Source: R-RK-3 sp963842775 (GTDB lineage Bacteria; Pseudomonadota; Alphaproteobacteria; Rhizobiales; Rhodomicrobiaceae). From it: DNA of 64,000 nucleotides. Of this stretch, positions 10,668 through 19,660 are shown piece after piece (the first letter of the stretch is position 1; every line of letters starts with the position of its first letter). The notes beneath the pieces were generated by a model, which did not search any database, was not told the DNA's origin, and saw nothing but the letters and a program-made list of their open reading frames with translations. Both the position numbers and the translations under genes were made by a program. Location of the stretch: assembly GCA_963842775.1 (NCBI GenBank), contig CAWJHQ010000002.1, positions 124,001 through 188,000 on the forward strand, written 5' to 3'.

Positions 10668-11045
10668 CTACAACTTGGTCTTGAGGAAGGCGATGAGGTT
10701 GGCCACGTCGTCCGGCTTCTTCACTCCGTTAAAGGCCATCTTGGTGCCGGGCACGAAGCCCTTTGGATCCGGCAGATAAGTGGTGAGCGTGGCTTCATCC
10801 CAGACCACGCCTCCGGCTCCCTTGGCCAGCATGCCTTGGGAATACTTGAAGCCATCCACCGTCGCCGCCTTGCGGCCGACGAGGCCCTTGAGCGAGGGGC
10901 CAACCTTATTCTTCATATCATCGACCGAATGACAGGCCACGCACTGCTTGAAGACCTTCGCACCCTGTTCCGCATTGCCTTCGGCATAGGACGCCGTGCT
11001 GAGTCCCATGAGTACCAATGCGGCAGAAATATACTTTATTCTCAT
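10668..11045 (-). CDS. Periplasmic class I cytochrome c
   Basis: A 125-residue exported electron carrier. From ATG 11045 there is a signal peptide (MRIKYISAALVLMGLSTASYA), then the haem site CVACH at residues 35-39, the family motif KVGPSLKGLVGRKAA, and the Met-ligand region VPGTKMAFNGVKKPDDVANL, so it resembles mitochondrial-type cytochrome c2. GAGGAG six bases upstream supports the start. It is divergent from the XoxF-like dehydrogenase and could carry electrons from it towards an oxidase; that link is inferred from position. Confidence 0.92.
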   Translation of the reverse strand: MRIKYISAALVLMGLSTASYAEGNAEQGAKVFKQCVACHSVDDMKNKVGPSLKGLVGRKAATVDGFKYSQGMLAKGAGGVVWDEATLTTYLPDPKGFVPGTKMAFNGVKKPDDVANLIAFLKTKL

Positions 11046-11380
11046 CCGACGCTCCTCTTGTTGACTGGAGGCGACAATATCGTAGCGGTTCTCATGTATT
11101 CTCGGAAGTCTGGCTGACCTGTAAGACTTGAAAATCTGCCATAATGGCGCTGAATTTCTCGAATATTTTCCTGAACCTAGCTTCACGAGTTCATCGATGA
11201 TGTTACTTGTCTCGTCACATCAAGAATTTCAATCTGCCTAATTGCGACACGGAGCCAATAAGGCTACTATAACACTTCCATCCGAGGTTAGGGCGCTCGA
11301 GAAAATTGGGCATCTCTACTATCGCTCGACTGATCGGGTATGCGATCGCAGAAAATTTCATGAAGACCATGGAGGCCGCT
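11046..11380. other. Divergent promoter region between cytochrome c and xoxF-like gene
   Basis: This 335-base AT-rich gap lies between two genes transcribed away from each other and should contain both promoters. One candidate promoter facing xoxF is listed separately. No gene is seen in it. Confidence 0.6.
11242..11270 (+). promoter_or_regulatory. Candidate sigma-70 type promoter upstream of the xoxF-like gene
   Basis: TTGCGA (11242-11247) and TACTAT (11265-11270) are separated by exactly 17 bases, each matching four of six consensus positions. Transcription would start about 105 bases before the xoxF-like ATG. The match is by eye and moderate. Confidence 0.3.
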
Positions 11381-13169
11381 ATGGTGCGAGTTCGCCTAAC
11401 ATATCGCCTCGCAGTCCCAGTGCTCTTGAGTTTCTCTTGGATCCTGCTCGGCGGCGGCGGTGCGGCGAAGGCCGCGGAAGACGGCCAGTGGACGATGCCG
11501 GGCAAGGACTACGCCTCTACCCGCTACAGCGGGTTGGATGAAATCAACGCCAAGAATGCCAAGGGACTGCACCCCGTCTGGACGTTCTCGACCGGCGTCC
11601 TCGGTGGCCATCAAGGGCAGCCGCTCGTAGTGAAGAACACGATGTACGTCGTGACGCCCTATCCGAATGTGCTGTATGCGTTCGACCTCAGCAAGGAAGG
11701 TTACCCCCTCAGGTGGAAATATCGTCCGGTGGTGAGCCCGAACGCCATAGGCATCGCTTGCTGCGGTCTGATCAATCGGGGCGCGTCCTACGCCGACGGG
11801 AAAATCATTTTCAACTTGCTCGACGGCCACACGGTGGCGGTGGACGCCGAAACCGGCCGTGAAGTGTGGATGACCAAAATTGCGGACATGTCCGAGGGCG
11901 AGACCACGCCAATGGCGCCGCTAGTGACCAAGGACCGCGTTATCGTCGGTGCGTCCGGCGGCGAATTCGGCATCTACGGATGGCTGAAGGGTCTCGACCT
12001 GGAGACCGGCAAGATCGTCTGGACGGGCCGCAACCTCGGACCCGATGCCGAAGTGTTGGCGAAGCCCGGGCGTCTTCAACTCGCACTACGACAGCGACGA
12101 CACCGAACTTGCGTCCAAGAGCTGGCCGCAAGATGTGTGGAAGGAAGGCGGGGGGCCGGTCTGGGGTTGGGTATCTTATGACCCGGATCTTGACCTGCTG
12201 TTCTACGGCGCCGGCAATCCTGGGCCCTACAACACCGAGCAGCGTCCCGGCGACAACAAGTGGACGAACAGCGTATTGGCGCGCCGGCCGTCGGACGGAT
12301 CGCTGGTGTGGGCCTACCAATTCACGCCACACGATAGCTGGGACTACGACGCGACCTCAGTTCTGATCGTGGTCGACCAAACGATCGGGGGCAAGGCAAG
12401 AAAGGTCCTGGTCACGTTCAACAAGAACGGCTTCCAGTACACGCTTGACCGGGCGACCGGGGAGGTATTGTCGGCCAAACCCTACGTGCACGTAAATTGG
12501 GCGAACAGTGTGGACCTCAAGACCGGCCGCCCGGCGGTCGATCCCGCGAAGGAGACCGGTGCGTCGAAGGGAATGGTGAAGAACGTCTGCCCGAGCCTGG
12601 AAGGTGGAGTGAGCCCGGTGGCGCCGGCCGCCTACTCGCCGCGCACCGGCTTCTTTTACACGTCGATCAACAACCTTTGCATGGACTTCGGTGCCACGCC
12701 CGTGGCGCGAATTGCCGGGACGCCCTACATAGGCGCTGGCACGCCGTACTTCCTCGGGCCCGATTCGAAAAATCTGGGGGGCTTTATCGCTTGGGACGCC
12801 ACGACCGGGAAAAGAGTGTGGGAATCGCCGGAACCGTTCCTTGCCTGGAGCGGTGCGCTAGTCACCGGCGGCGACGTGGCGTTCTACGGCACATTGGACG
12901 GCTATTTCAAGTCGGTCGACGCAAAGACCGGCGAGGTGCTTTCGAAGTTCAAGGTGGGCTCCGGCGTGGTGGGCAACCCGATTACGTACCGCGGCCCCGA
13001 CGGCAAGCAGTACGTGGCCATTTATGCAGGGATCGGCGGTGACCCCGATCTATTCTCGGGGGATGTGGTGTCGGGCGATCAGACGGATGTGCGACCGCCG
13101 GCCGACTTTATGAAGGATATCGGTCGCCACACCAGCCAAGGTGGCATGGTCTGGATCTTCGGCCTGTAA
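11381..13169 (+). CDS. xoxF: PQQ-dependent methanol/alcohol dehydrogenase, XoxF-like (lanthanide type), one frameshift
   Basis: Periplasmic quinoprotein oxidising methanol or another primary alcohol and passing electrons to cytochrome c. Joined length is about 595 residues, the usual size. The chosen start is ATG 11381 (GGAGG upstream), giving signal peptide VLLSFSWILLGGGGAAKAA. Seen: YASTRYSGLDEINAKNAKGL, vicinal cysteines in GIACCG, EFGIYGW, GDNKWTNSVLARRP, and TPHDSWDYDA, where the catalytic Asp (12342-12344) is followed two residues on by a second Asp (12348-12350). That D-x-D is the lanthanide signature of XoxF; MxaF has Ala there. The frame breaks at a GGG run, 12068-12070; removing one G restores K-P-G-V-F-N. 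A cytochrome c gene follows directly. Confidence 0.88.
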
Positions 13170-13207
13170 CATTTCGAGGTGGTCCTGACGCTGAGTAGGA
13201 GAGACCG

Positions 13208-13672
13208 ATGAAATCTGGACACAAACTGGCCGCGGCGCTGCCCATCCTGGCTCTGCTGGCGACGACATCGTATGTGCGATCCGAGACACCCGCCGAGGCG
13301 CCTTTACCCGCAATTCAACCCCCGTCCCACATCGCTGCGGGCCACAGTGCGCCGCCAGCCGGGGTTCTCACTAATCCTTACAAAGGCGACGCGGACACGG
13401 CTGCCGCAGGAGCCGAGGCATTCGCTTCGATGAACTGCGATGGCTGTCATGGCGGCGGTGCGACGGGTTTTGCCGCGCCGAGTCTCGCCGACGGGCGCTG
13501 GCGGTATGGTGACTCCGAGGAAGAAATATTTCAGTCGATTTACTACGGCCGGCCGAAGGGCATGCCAGCGTTCGGGGGGGTCATGGGCGCCGACGGCACC
13601 TGGATCCTGGTGACCTATTTGAAGTCGCTGCCGGTACCTGACAACAAGACGCAATCGTGGGAGACGCCTTGA
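13208..13672 (+). CDS. Periplasmic cytochrome c, probable electron acceptor of the XoxF-like enzyme
   Basis: A 154-residue exported monohaem cytochrome. It has a signal peptide (MKSGHKLAAALPILALLATTSYVRS), a Pro/Ala-rich linker, the haem site CDGCH and the Met-ligand region RPKGMPAFGGVMG. It starts 38 bases after the dehydrogenase with AGGAG before ATG, so the two form an operon. By analogy with xoxF-xoxG it would accept electrons from the quinoprotein. No XoxJ-like periplasmic binding protein accompanies it. Confidence 0.85.
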   Translation: MKSGHKLAAALPILALLATTSYVRSETPAEAPLPAIQPPSHIAAGHSAPPAGVLTNPYKGDADTAAAGAEAFASMNCDGCHGGGATGFAAPSLADGRWRYGDSEEEIFQSIYYGRPKGMPAFGGVMGADGTWILVTYLKSLPVPDNKTQSWETP

Positions 13673-13753
13673 CTCGGCTTGGTGTCTATGCCGTGCGGCG
13701 CTATGCGCGGAGTTGGCGCATGGAGCGCTGGGGGACGAAGACGACGAGGTAGT

Positions 13754-14022
13754 TCATCGATCCGTGTCCGCAACGGCGTTTGGCGAAAACAACGGCAAGG
13801 AGCGCTCCAGGGAAGCGGACGGATCGGGATTCCTCAGCCGCAATGCGTTCGCAACCACCAGCACGGAAGACAGCGACATCGCAAGCGCCGCTAAAAGTGG
13901 GGTTGCGTAGCCTCCGATGGCTATGGGGATTGCTATCGCGTTGTAGGCGACGGCAAGCCCGAAATTCTGCCGGATCAGCGTCGAGAGCCAGAAGTGCACC
14001 TCGACCAGCGCGGCGTAGAAGA
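13754..14022 (-). pseudogene. C-terminal remnant of a heavy-metal P-type ATPase (FixI/CopA type)
   Basis: The frame reads LIRQNFGLAVAYNAIAIPIA, then ATPLLAALAMSLSSVLVVAN and ALRL, the last two membrane helices of P1B-type ATPases. Everything upstream (phosphorylation DKTGT and nucleotide domains) is missing, and no start is evident. It is a short relic in the remnant zone after the cytochrome gene. Confidence 0.75.
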
Positions 14023-14106
14023 CGGCCCGCCGCCATCATGAAGCGCAACGTCGCGTCCGGGGCCAGAGAATGCATTGTCCCGAAGAGGCGCCGGTCAAAT
14101 GCTCGA

Positions 14107-14309
14107 ATGAAAGGCAAACTAAAACCGAAAGGAACGAAGCCGCTGGTGCCGGAACTGCCGTTCGGCGGCGTCGGCAATTCCGGAATGGGCAAATACCACG
14201 GCGAATGGGGCTTCCGAGCCTACACAACGCCCACGACGTTCTTTACCACGGAGCAGTCGCCGACCCTGGCGTCCGATACCCGCCATACCCTTCCAAGCCA
14301 GCGCCATGA
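14107..14309 (+). pseudogene. C-terminal remnant of an aldehyde dehydrogenase
   Basis: PELPFGGVGNSGMGKYHGEW followed by GFRAY is the conserved C-terminal block of coniferyl-aldehyde-type ALDHs. After a frame change near 14222 the tail continues NAHDVLYHGAVADPGVRYPPY to a stop. Here one missing base, not an extra one, best restores the reading (Y-T-N-A). The catalytic Cys and cofactor domains are absent. It may once have oxidised the aldehyde made by the alcohol dehydrogenase; that is inference. Confidence 0.75.
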
Positions 14310-14690
14310 GCGGCCGTGAATGAGAGTTAAGATGCTGGGCCGCTCGTATCGACGAAGGCGAGCGAAGCATGGGCAAGCTTGTGCTGGATATTGCTGTCCC
14401 TGTTGCCCTGTTCTGTGGTCCGCAACCGCAATTTAAGCAAATGCCGAGATGATGGCCAGTGGGGTAAATTGGCGAGGCGACGCACCGCTAACAAAGAGTT
14501 GTCCGGATTTGGCGAGAAGGATACTATGACCCTGAGTGCTAAGCGGGTAATCGCAGTGACTTTGTAGCTGGAGGGGAGGCGGATTGGCCCCAATATGGCT
14601 AGCTGTGCGTCTATAATATTTAATGCGGCGTGATCCAATAGCCCAGATGGAGAAATCTTAGGCTTAGGTTAGCTCAAAAGGCGGTACTCA
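14310..14690. other. Intergenic stretch, no gene seen
   Basis: About 380 bases between the ALDH remnant and the HlyD operon. Open frames are short and lack ribosome sites. The last 150 bases are AT-richer and probably carry the promoter of the operon starting at 14691. Confidence 0.5.
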
Positions 14691-15095
14691 ATGGCAGATC
14701 CTATACATCCATTAGCCACTCATCATTTGCCCATGTTCATTACGGCTCCTGGTGAAACAGACGTCTTTCTTGTTGTGTTGGCTTTTGTTCTGATCGGCAT
14801 AGTACTGGGCGCAGGTGTTCTCTTTTTCTGGCTGCATTCGTTGCCAGAACGAATGGTGCATAACAAGGTTCAATTTGATATTGTTGTCGTCCTGGCCTTG
14901 CTGTCGCTGTTTACTCATATACACGCCTTCTGGGTAGCGGCCCTGCTTATCGCACTCATTGATTTCCCAACCTTTTCATTTTCGAATTCGTTCAATCGCA
15001 TGGCAAGCGCGCTGGAAAAGTTGGCAGGCATCGAAGCAAAAACTGCCGAGCCGGCCTCATCTGCCAGTGACCACGCTTCTGATAAGGCGGCATAG
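14691..15095 (+). CDS. Small inner-membrane protein of the HlyD operon
   Basis: A 134-residue protein with two strong membrane segments (VFLVVLAFVLIGIVLGAGVL and IVVVLALLSLFTHIHAFWVA) and an Ala/Ser-rich soluble tail. It ends three bases before the HlyD-family gene, so they are co-transcribed. Small membrane partners of orphan HlyD proteins are known (as with YiaW/YiaV), but I see no sequence match strong enough to name it. Confidence 0.7.
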   Translation: MADPIHPLATHHLPMFITAPGETDVFLVVLAFVLIGIVLGAGVLFFWLHSLPERMVHNKVQFDIVVVLALLSLFTHIHAFWVAALLIALIDFPTFSFSNSFNRMASALEKLAGIEAKTAEPASSASDHASDKAA

Positions 15096-15098
15096 GCC

Positions 15099-16335
15099 AT
15101 GCTAGAACTCCTGTTTGTTTCTCTTTTTACAATACTTCCCGATTACCTGTATCGGCGCTTTGGTCAGGGGAAAAAGCTCGGCATTGAGATCACTTATTAC
15201 TCCATGTGGTACGAATTAAGGTACGGCATTACAGCATGCTTGATGGTCACTGTTTTGTTGATCACCACCGTTTTTTACTATCACCCCTCGACGACTAGCG
15301 TAAACTCGTTTTACCGCACTGTGCCAATATTGCCGGAAGCTGGTGGCCGGGTCGCGGAAATCTATGTTGGGTTCACTGACGAGGTTAAGAAGGGACAGCC
15401 CATTTTCCGGCTCGACCAGACGGCGCAGGAGGCGGCGCTCGAAGTCGCCACTCGTCGTATTGCGCAGGTCGATGCGGCGGCAGTGATGGCGCAAGCCGAT
15501 ATTGCCGCGGCCGACGGGCAGATTCAACAGGCAAAGGGTGCTTATCGATCAGGCGGTGGATGAACTCGCAACGAAGCAGGAACTCCAGCAACGCAGCCCC
15601 GGTGTGGTAGCGGCACGCGAGATCGAACGGCTCCAAAATGCCGTCGAGGGGCGACAAGGCGGCGTGGTGGCGGCAACAGCCGCCAAGCAGGCTGCTGAAA
15701 CGCGAATTTCCACGCTCCTCCCCGCCGAGAAGGCGAGTGCGGTCGCCGCTCTTGCCCAGGCCCAGGTCGAGTTGGACAAGACAACGGTGTATGCCGGGGT
15801 GGACGGACGCGTGGAGCAATTCATACTGCGCGTTGGTGATTTCGTCAGTCCGATAATGCGACCGGCCGGCATTCTCATTCCACAAGAGGCTGGCAGACAA
15901 GGTCTCATAGCGGGTTTCGGACAGATCGAAGCGCAGGTCATGAAGATAGGCATGGCAGCCGAGGTAACCTGCGTGTCCAAGCCTTTGACGGTGATCCCGA
16001 TGGTTGTGACGAAGGTGCAGGACTATATCGCCGCCGGTCAGGCCCAAGCGGGACAACAGCTGATCGACGCGCAGCAGGTGATCCGGCCAGGCACCATAAC
16101 AGTGTTCCTGGAGCCGCTGTACAAGGACGGATTGGTCGGTGTGACCCCTGGCAGCAGTTGCATTGCAAACGCTTATAGCAATCATCACGAGCAAATGGCG
16201 TCAGGTGACATCGGGACGGCCCAGTGGCTTTTTCTGCACGCGGTCGATGCAACCAGCGTAATTCATGCGATGATCCTGCGCCTACAGGCTCTGGTTCTCC
16301 CGGTTAAGCTTCTGGTTCTCTCGGGTGGTCACTGA
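15099..16335 (+). CDS. HlyD-family membrane fusion protein (EmrA/YiaV-like), one frameshift
   Basis: Periplasmic adaptor with an N-terminal membrane anchor (MVTVLLITTVFYYH), first barrel-sandwich strand set (VPILPEAGGRVAEIYVG, VKKGQPIFRLD), an alpha-helical hairpin rich in Ala/Gln, and the second half (VYAGVDGRVEQFILRVGDFV). The helical hairpin is broken at GGG 15536-15538; removing one G gives Q-A-K-V-L-I-D-Q-A-V-D-E-L. Joined length is about 411 residues. No inner-membrane pump of the MFS, RND or ABC class is adjacent, only two small membrane proteins. Confidence 0.82.
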
Positions 16336-16376
16336 CGCGGAATTCAACTCCTCGCTCAGCGAATTGAGGGAATAAT

Positions 16377-16892
16377 ATGAGCCAAACGGCATCAGAAACG
16401 AGCGTTGGCAATTCCGGCCTTCGCTTTGGTATTGCTGTCGGTCTGATCGTGGCCGGATATGTTGCGCTAGCGCTCATTCCGGTCGTGATCAACTCCGGTA
16501 TGACGGTAGGTGCCAAGGCCACGTTATCCGGCTTGCTCGCCCTATCGCCGATGCTGACTAAGATCGCTGCGGTCGCGGTGATGGGTAAGCGGGGATTCAA
16601 GATACTGAAGGCTTTGGTATTCAGGTTCCTTGGCCGGTTCCAGCCACCAGAAACCGTCGGTCGTGAGCGCTATCGTTTCGGACTGATCCTCTTCGTACTG
16701 TCGATCGTCTTCGGTTCGCTCTTGCCCTATTTCCCTGGATTCTTAGTTGACTGGAAGTCTAACGAGACCTTCTGGAGTCTGGTCAATGATGTGCTTCTGA
16801 TGATCAGCTTGTACGTGCTGGGAGGCGAGTTTTGGAACAAGCTGGCGGCCCTTTTCAGCTACGACGCAAAAGTCTCACTTCCTGACGGGTAA
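16377..16892 (+). CDS. Four-helix membrane protein of the HlyD operon, unknown function
   Basis: A 171-residue protein with two pairs of membrane helices (GIAVGLIVAGYVALALIPVV, TLSGLLALSPMLTKIAAVAV; FGLILFVLSIVFGSLLPYF, VNDVLLMISLYVLGGEFW). The two halves resemble each other in layout, each ending in a basic segment, like the short transporter-suffix type domains. It starts 41 bases after the HlyD gene and probably shares its operon. Confidence 0.65.
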   Translation: MSQTASETSVGNSGLRFGIAVGLIVAGYVALALIPVVINSGMTVGAKATLSGLLALSPMLTKIAAVAVMGKRGFKILKALVFRFLGRFQPPETVGRERYRFGLILFVLSIVFGSLLPYFPGFLVDWKSNETFWSLVNDVLLMISLYVLGGEFWNKLAALFSYDAKVSLPDG

Positions 16893-17273
16893 CCACTCGC
16901 GCGCGGGAAGTCGGATACAACGAGAACTCTCCGGATCGCTTGGTTGGCTGATGATCCTCAGTTGGCCGGCTTGGGCGGTTCCGCCGAGACGGTGACGTCA
17001 CACGAGGGGCTACCTGCCATGCCCGATTTCCGGCGGCTCCGAGGAGGCATTCACCAACGCCTGTTGACATTGTTATCGGGACCGCCTACGCGGTCGCTGC
17101 GCTCTCCATCGTGGGCCATGACACGGCAAGTTCAAATGCGCCGCAGACTGAGAATGGGCGTCGCCGCTCCATGCTTGCGGCACCATCGCGCATACGGAAC
17201 GCCTTCCGGACCTGGATCGGCAAGCGACCACGCAGGGGCGCTACAAACTGACATATGACTGCCGGGGGGAAGA
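16893..17273. other. Intergenic stretch, no confident gene
   Basis: A 380-base gap. A plus-strand frame around 17064-17258 (VDIVIGTAYAVAALSIVGHD and a basic tail) lacks a clear start and family; it may be a remnant or chance. Confidence 0.4.
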
Positions 17274-18335
17274 ATGGGGATCAGCGACACCGAAAAGCTC
17301 CGTGGCATCGGAATATCGATCATCGCCATCGGTGTGGTGATCGCCGGACTTGTACTGGGCAGCTCATTTCTCATACCGCTGGCCATTGCCGTCCTGTTGT
17401 GGAACCTGCTGGAGGCGCTGGTCGATGGTTTCGCCCGCATCGGCGTTGGCCGAGCCAGGCTTCCGCGCTGGTTCGCGGGGATCCTTTCGATCGCCACCGT
17501 CTGCCTCATCCTTTACCTGATCGCCATCGTCCTGCTCGCTCAGGGCGACGCCATCGCCAGCGCATGGCCGCGTTACGAAGAGCGCCTGAAATCCATTGCC
17601 GCTGACCTGGTCCAGTGGCTCGGACCAGAATACTCGGCCAAGGTCAGGGAAGTGCTCGGTAGGATTGATGTAACTAGGCAGGCTGCCGGCGTCTTCATCA
17701 CTGCCCAGTCCTTAATCCTGAATGCCGTCCTTGTTGTGATCTATGTCGGTTTCCTGCTGGCCGAACGCGGTTACGTCAGCGAGAAAATCGCCGCCATGTT
17801 TCCGCAGGAAGAGCAGGCCTACGAGACGGACCGGATGCTGTCGGCGATCTCGCACGGCATCCGCCGCTATATCTGGATCAAGACGCTCGTTAGCATGGTC
17901 ACGGGCGTCTTGAGCTACGCGGTCCTCCGCGGTTTGGGGATCGACTTCGCAGAGACTTGGGCGCTGTTGATCTTCGTCCTCAACTACATCCCAAATGTTG
18001 GGTCAGTGGTGGGTGTGATCTTTCCGACGCTTCTCGCACTCGTGCAGTTCGACACGCTTGTGCCGTTCTTCACCATCGCCATCGGCCTCACAACGATACA
18101 ACTGATCATAGGCAACTTCGTGGAGCCCATGCTCATGGGCCGGTCTCTCAACATGAGCTCCTTCGCGATCATCCTTCTGCTGGCATTCTGGGGCACCATC
18201 TGGGGCGTCGTCGGCATGTTCCTGAGCGTACCGATCATGATGCTCATCATGATCATCTGTGCCAACGTGCCGAGCTGGCGGTGGGTGGCAATCTTGCTTT
18301 CAATGGACGGTCGCATCGATACCCGGCCATCCTGA
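17274..18335 (+). CDS. AI-2E family transporter (TqsA/PerM-like)
   Basis: Polytopic inner-membrane permease of 353 residues, the usual length for the AI-2 exporter family (PF01594). N-terminal helices (IGISIIAIGVVIAGLVLGSS, FLIPLAIAVLLWNLLEALVD) precede a soluble helical region, then the conserved C-terminal half: LNYIPNVGSVVGVIFPTLLA, GNFVEPMLMGRSLNMSSFAI and LLLAFWGTIWGVVGMFLSVP. Members export varied substrates, and some exchange Na+ for H+; the substrate here is unknown. GGGGG before ATG 17274 is the ribosome site. Confidence 0.9.
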   Translation: MGISDTEKLRGIGISIIAIGVVIAGLVLGSSFLIPLAIAVLLWNLLEALVDGFARIGVGRARLPRWFAGILSIATVCLILYLIAIVLLAQGDAIASAWPRYEERLKSIAADLVQWLGPEYSAKVREVLGRIDVTRQAAGVFITAQSLILNAVLVVIYVGFLLAERGYVSEKIAAMFPQEEQAYETDRMLSAISHGIRRYIWIKTLVSMVTGVLSYAVLRGLGIDFAETWALLIFVLNYIPNVGSVVGVIFPTLLALVQFDTLVPFFTIAIGLTTIQLIIGNFVEPMLMGRSLNMSSFAIILLLAFWGTIWGVVGMFLSVPIMMLIMIICANVPSWRWVAILLSMDGRIDTRPS

Positions 18336-18600
18336 CCTTGAGCAGTCGGCCTTTTCCCACGAGTTGGGCTTGTCCCGCCTATTCAGGGTTAATTTTCGGC
18401 CGCCAGTCGGCAGGCATTCCGCGGCTGCCGTCCCCGTCGTATTCCTGGAAGGCCTGAGCGGCGGCGACTGCTCGACGGTGATAGCGCATCGCGGCTCCTC
18501 CACTTATGCAGCTGCTCGATCTGTCCTACGCGCTGTAGGCCGGTGGGGACGCGCTCGCGGCCGTGCTCGATATATTCGTGCTCAAGCTTACCCGGAATTC
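18336..18600. other. Intergenic stretch before the palindromic repeat
   Basis: Between the AI-2E gene and the extragenic palindrome; with the repeat the gene-free span is about 370 bases. No coherent frame was found. Confidence 0.5.
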
Positions 18601-18707
18601 TCTAAAGCGGTTCCCGCTTCATTCGAATCGGAAACCGCTCTCAATTCTTTGTTTGATCGCGCTTCTTACCCGAAAACCGCGTAACACTTTTCGGGAACCG
18701 CTCTAAT
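18601..18707. repeat. Rhizobiales-type extragenic palindromic repeat
   Basis: GCGGTTCCCG (18607-18616) and CGGGAACCGC (18692-18701) are the outer arms; inside lie AGCGGTT/AACCGCT and CCCGAAAA/TTTTCGGG pairs plus the TTTGTTTGATCGCGCTTCTT core. This AGAGCGGTTCC...CGCTCTAA pattern is a dispersed intergenic element widespread in Hyphomicrobiales. It has reached the end of the adjoining cytochrome gene and supplies its stop codon. Confidence 0.75.
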
Positions 18708-19176
18708 GACTTTCGAGACCGCACGCTGGCACTGGTGCTATGGGGTGATCGCAGTTCCGGCGAACGCTGTCCGAACGTCTCGGCCGACCGCGCGCGAGCG
18801 CGCCGTCGGCACGCGCCTGAAGATAGGCAAAGATATCGTCGACAAAGGGAGCGACATTGGGATCGCCAGCAAAGCCCTTCATCATGGAAGGGCCGCTCTC
18901 CGCCCCTTCAAGAACAACGCGGCGGAAGGCTTCTCGGTTAGGCAGCCGTTCGATGAGGGATGGCGCAAAGGTTGACCCCATGCCGTCCGGACCGTGGCAA
19001 TGATTGCAGGCCGCATGATAACGGCGAAAGCCGTTATAAGTCTCGGCATCGGCCTCACCGCCTGCAACGCAGTAATATTTGACCCCAACCGAACAATCTT
19101 TCGGTTCGGCACCACCCGCTGTCGCGAGGTTAGCGGCCAGGAACAGAAGGCCGATCAGCATTTTCCCGAGCAGCAT
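18703..19176 (-). CDS. Periplasmic c-type cytochrome
   Basis: A 157-residue exported cytochrome with signal peptide (MLLGKMLIGLLFLAANLATA), an N-terminal region with two cysteines (DCSVGVKYYCV), the haem site CNHCH followed by GPDGMGSTFAPSL, and GPSMMKGFAGDPNVAPFVDD, where a Met provides the sixth ligand. The last 25 or so residues do not look like the family and end inside the palindromic repeat, so the 3' end has been altered. The ribosome site is GGGAGAG. It is read after the secreted protein gene at 19223-19660. Related cytochromes accompany PQQ dehydrogenases. Confidence 0.85.
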   Translation of the reverse strand: MLLGKMLIGLLFLAANLATAGGAEPKDCSVGVKYYCVAGGEADAETYNGFRRYHAACNHCHGPDGMGSTFAPSLIERLPNREAFRRVVLEGAESGPSMMKGFAGDPNVAPFVDDIFAYLQARADGALARGRPRRSDSVRRNCDHPIAPVPACGLESH

Positions 19177-19222
19177 TCTTCTCTCCCTGGCGCATTGGAG
19201 ATCGGTAGCATTGCTTCGAATA

Positions 19223-19660
19223 TCACTCCCCGGCGACTTGTCTCATGGCATTGGCAGCCTGCTGCGCAACCATGGTTTGCCTGTCGCCAACGTCAACGAA
19301 CATTCTTGCAGCGCGCTCGTCGCAGGTGATGTTCAGCGAGGATCCCTCCTCACTGTCGAGGCCCGCAATTTGTCCCGGATTGAGGATCAGACGGACACGC
19401 GCCGCCGTTGAGGAAAGAAGCGAATCCGGATCGCTCTTCTCGATGATCATCAGGTTGACCAGACATTGAGTGGCCTGCTCGATGAAGTATCCGCTCATGA
19501 ATTTCGAACCCAGCCCATAACTCATCGCCTGAAGCGGCCCGTACTCGGCTCTACTTTCGGGCTGCTCATGCGAGCCGCTGGAGGCACCCCCCATAGCGGC
19601 CGATATGCCGACGACGATAATTCCGGTGAGGGCGGCAGCATTGATTGATTTCAGCTTCAT
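19223..19660 (-). CDS. Secreted protein of unknown function, operon with cytochrome c
   Basis: A 145-residue protein from ATG 19660 (GGGAG upstream) with a signal-like N-terminus (INAAALTGIIVVGISAAMGG). The mature part has two cysteines (EQATQCLVNLM, LNITCDERAARMF) that could form a disulfide, and an alpha-helical pattern. I do not recognise it. It lies 46 bases before the cytochrome gene on the same strand, so it may be an accessory of that electron-transfer module. Confidence 0.65.
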   Translation of the reverse strand: MKLKSINAAALTGIIVVGISAAMGGASSGSHEQPESRAEYGPLQAMSYGLGSKFMSGYFIEQATQCLVNLMIIEKSDPDSLLSSTAARVRLILNPGQIAGLDSEEGSSLNITCDERAARMFVDVGDRQTMVAQQAANAMRQVAGE

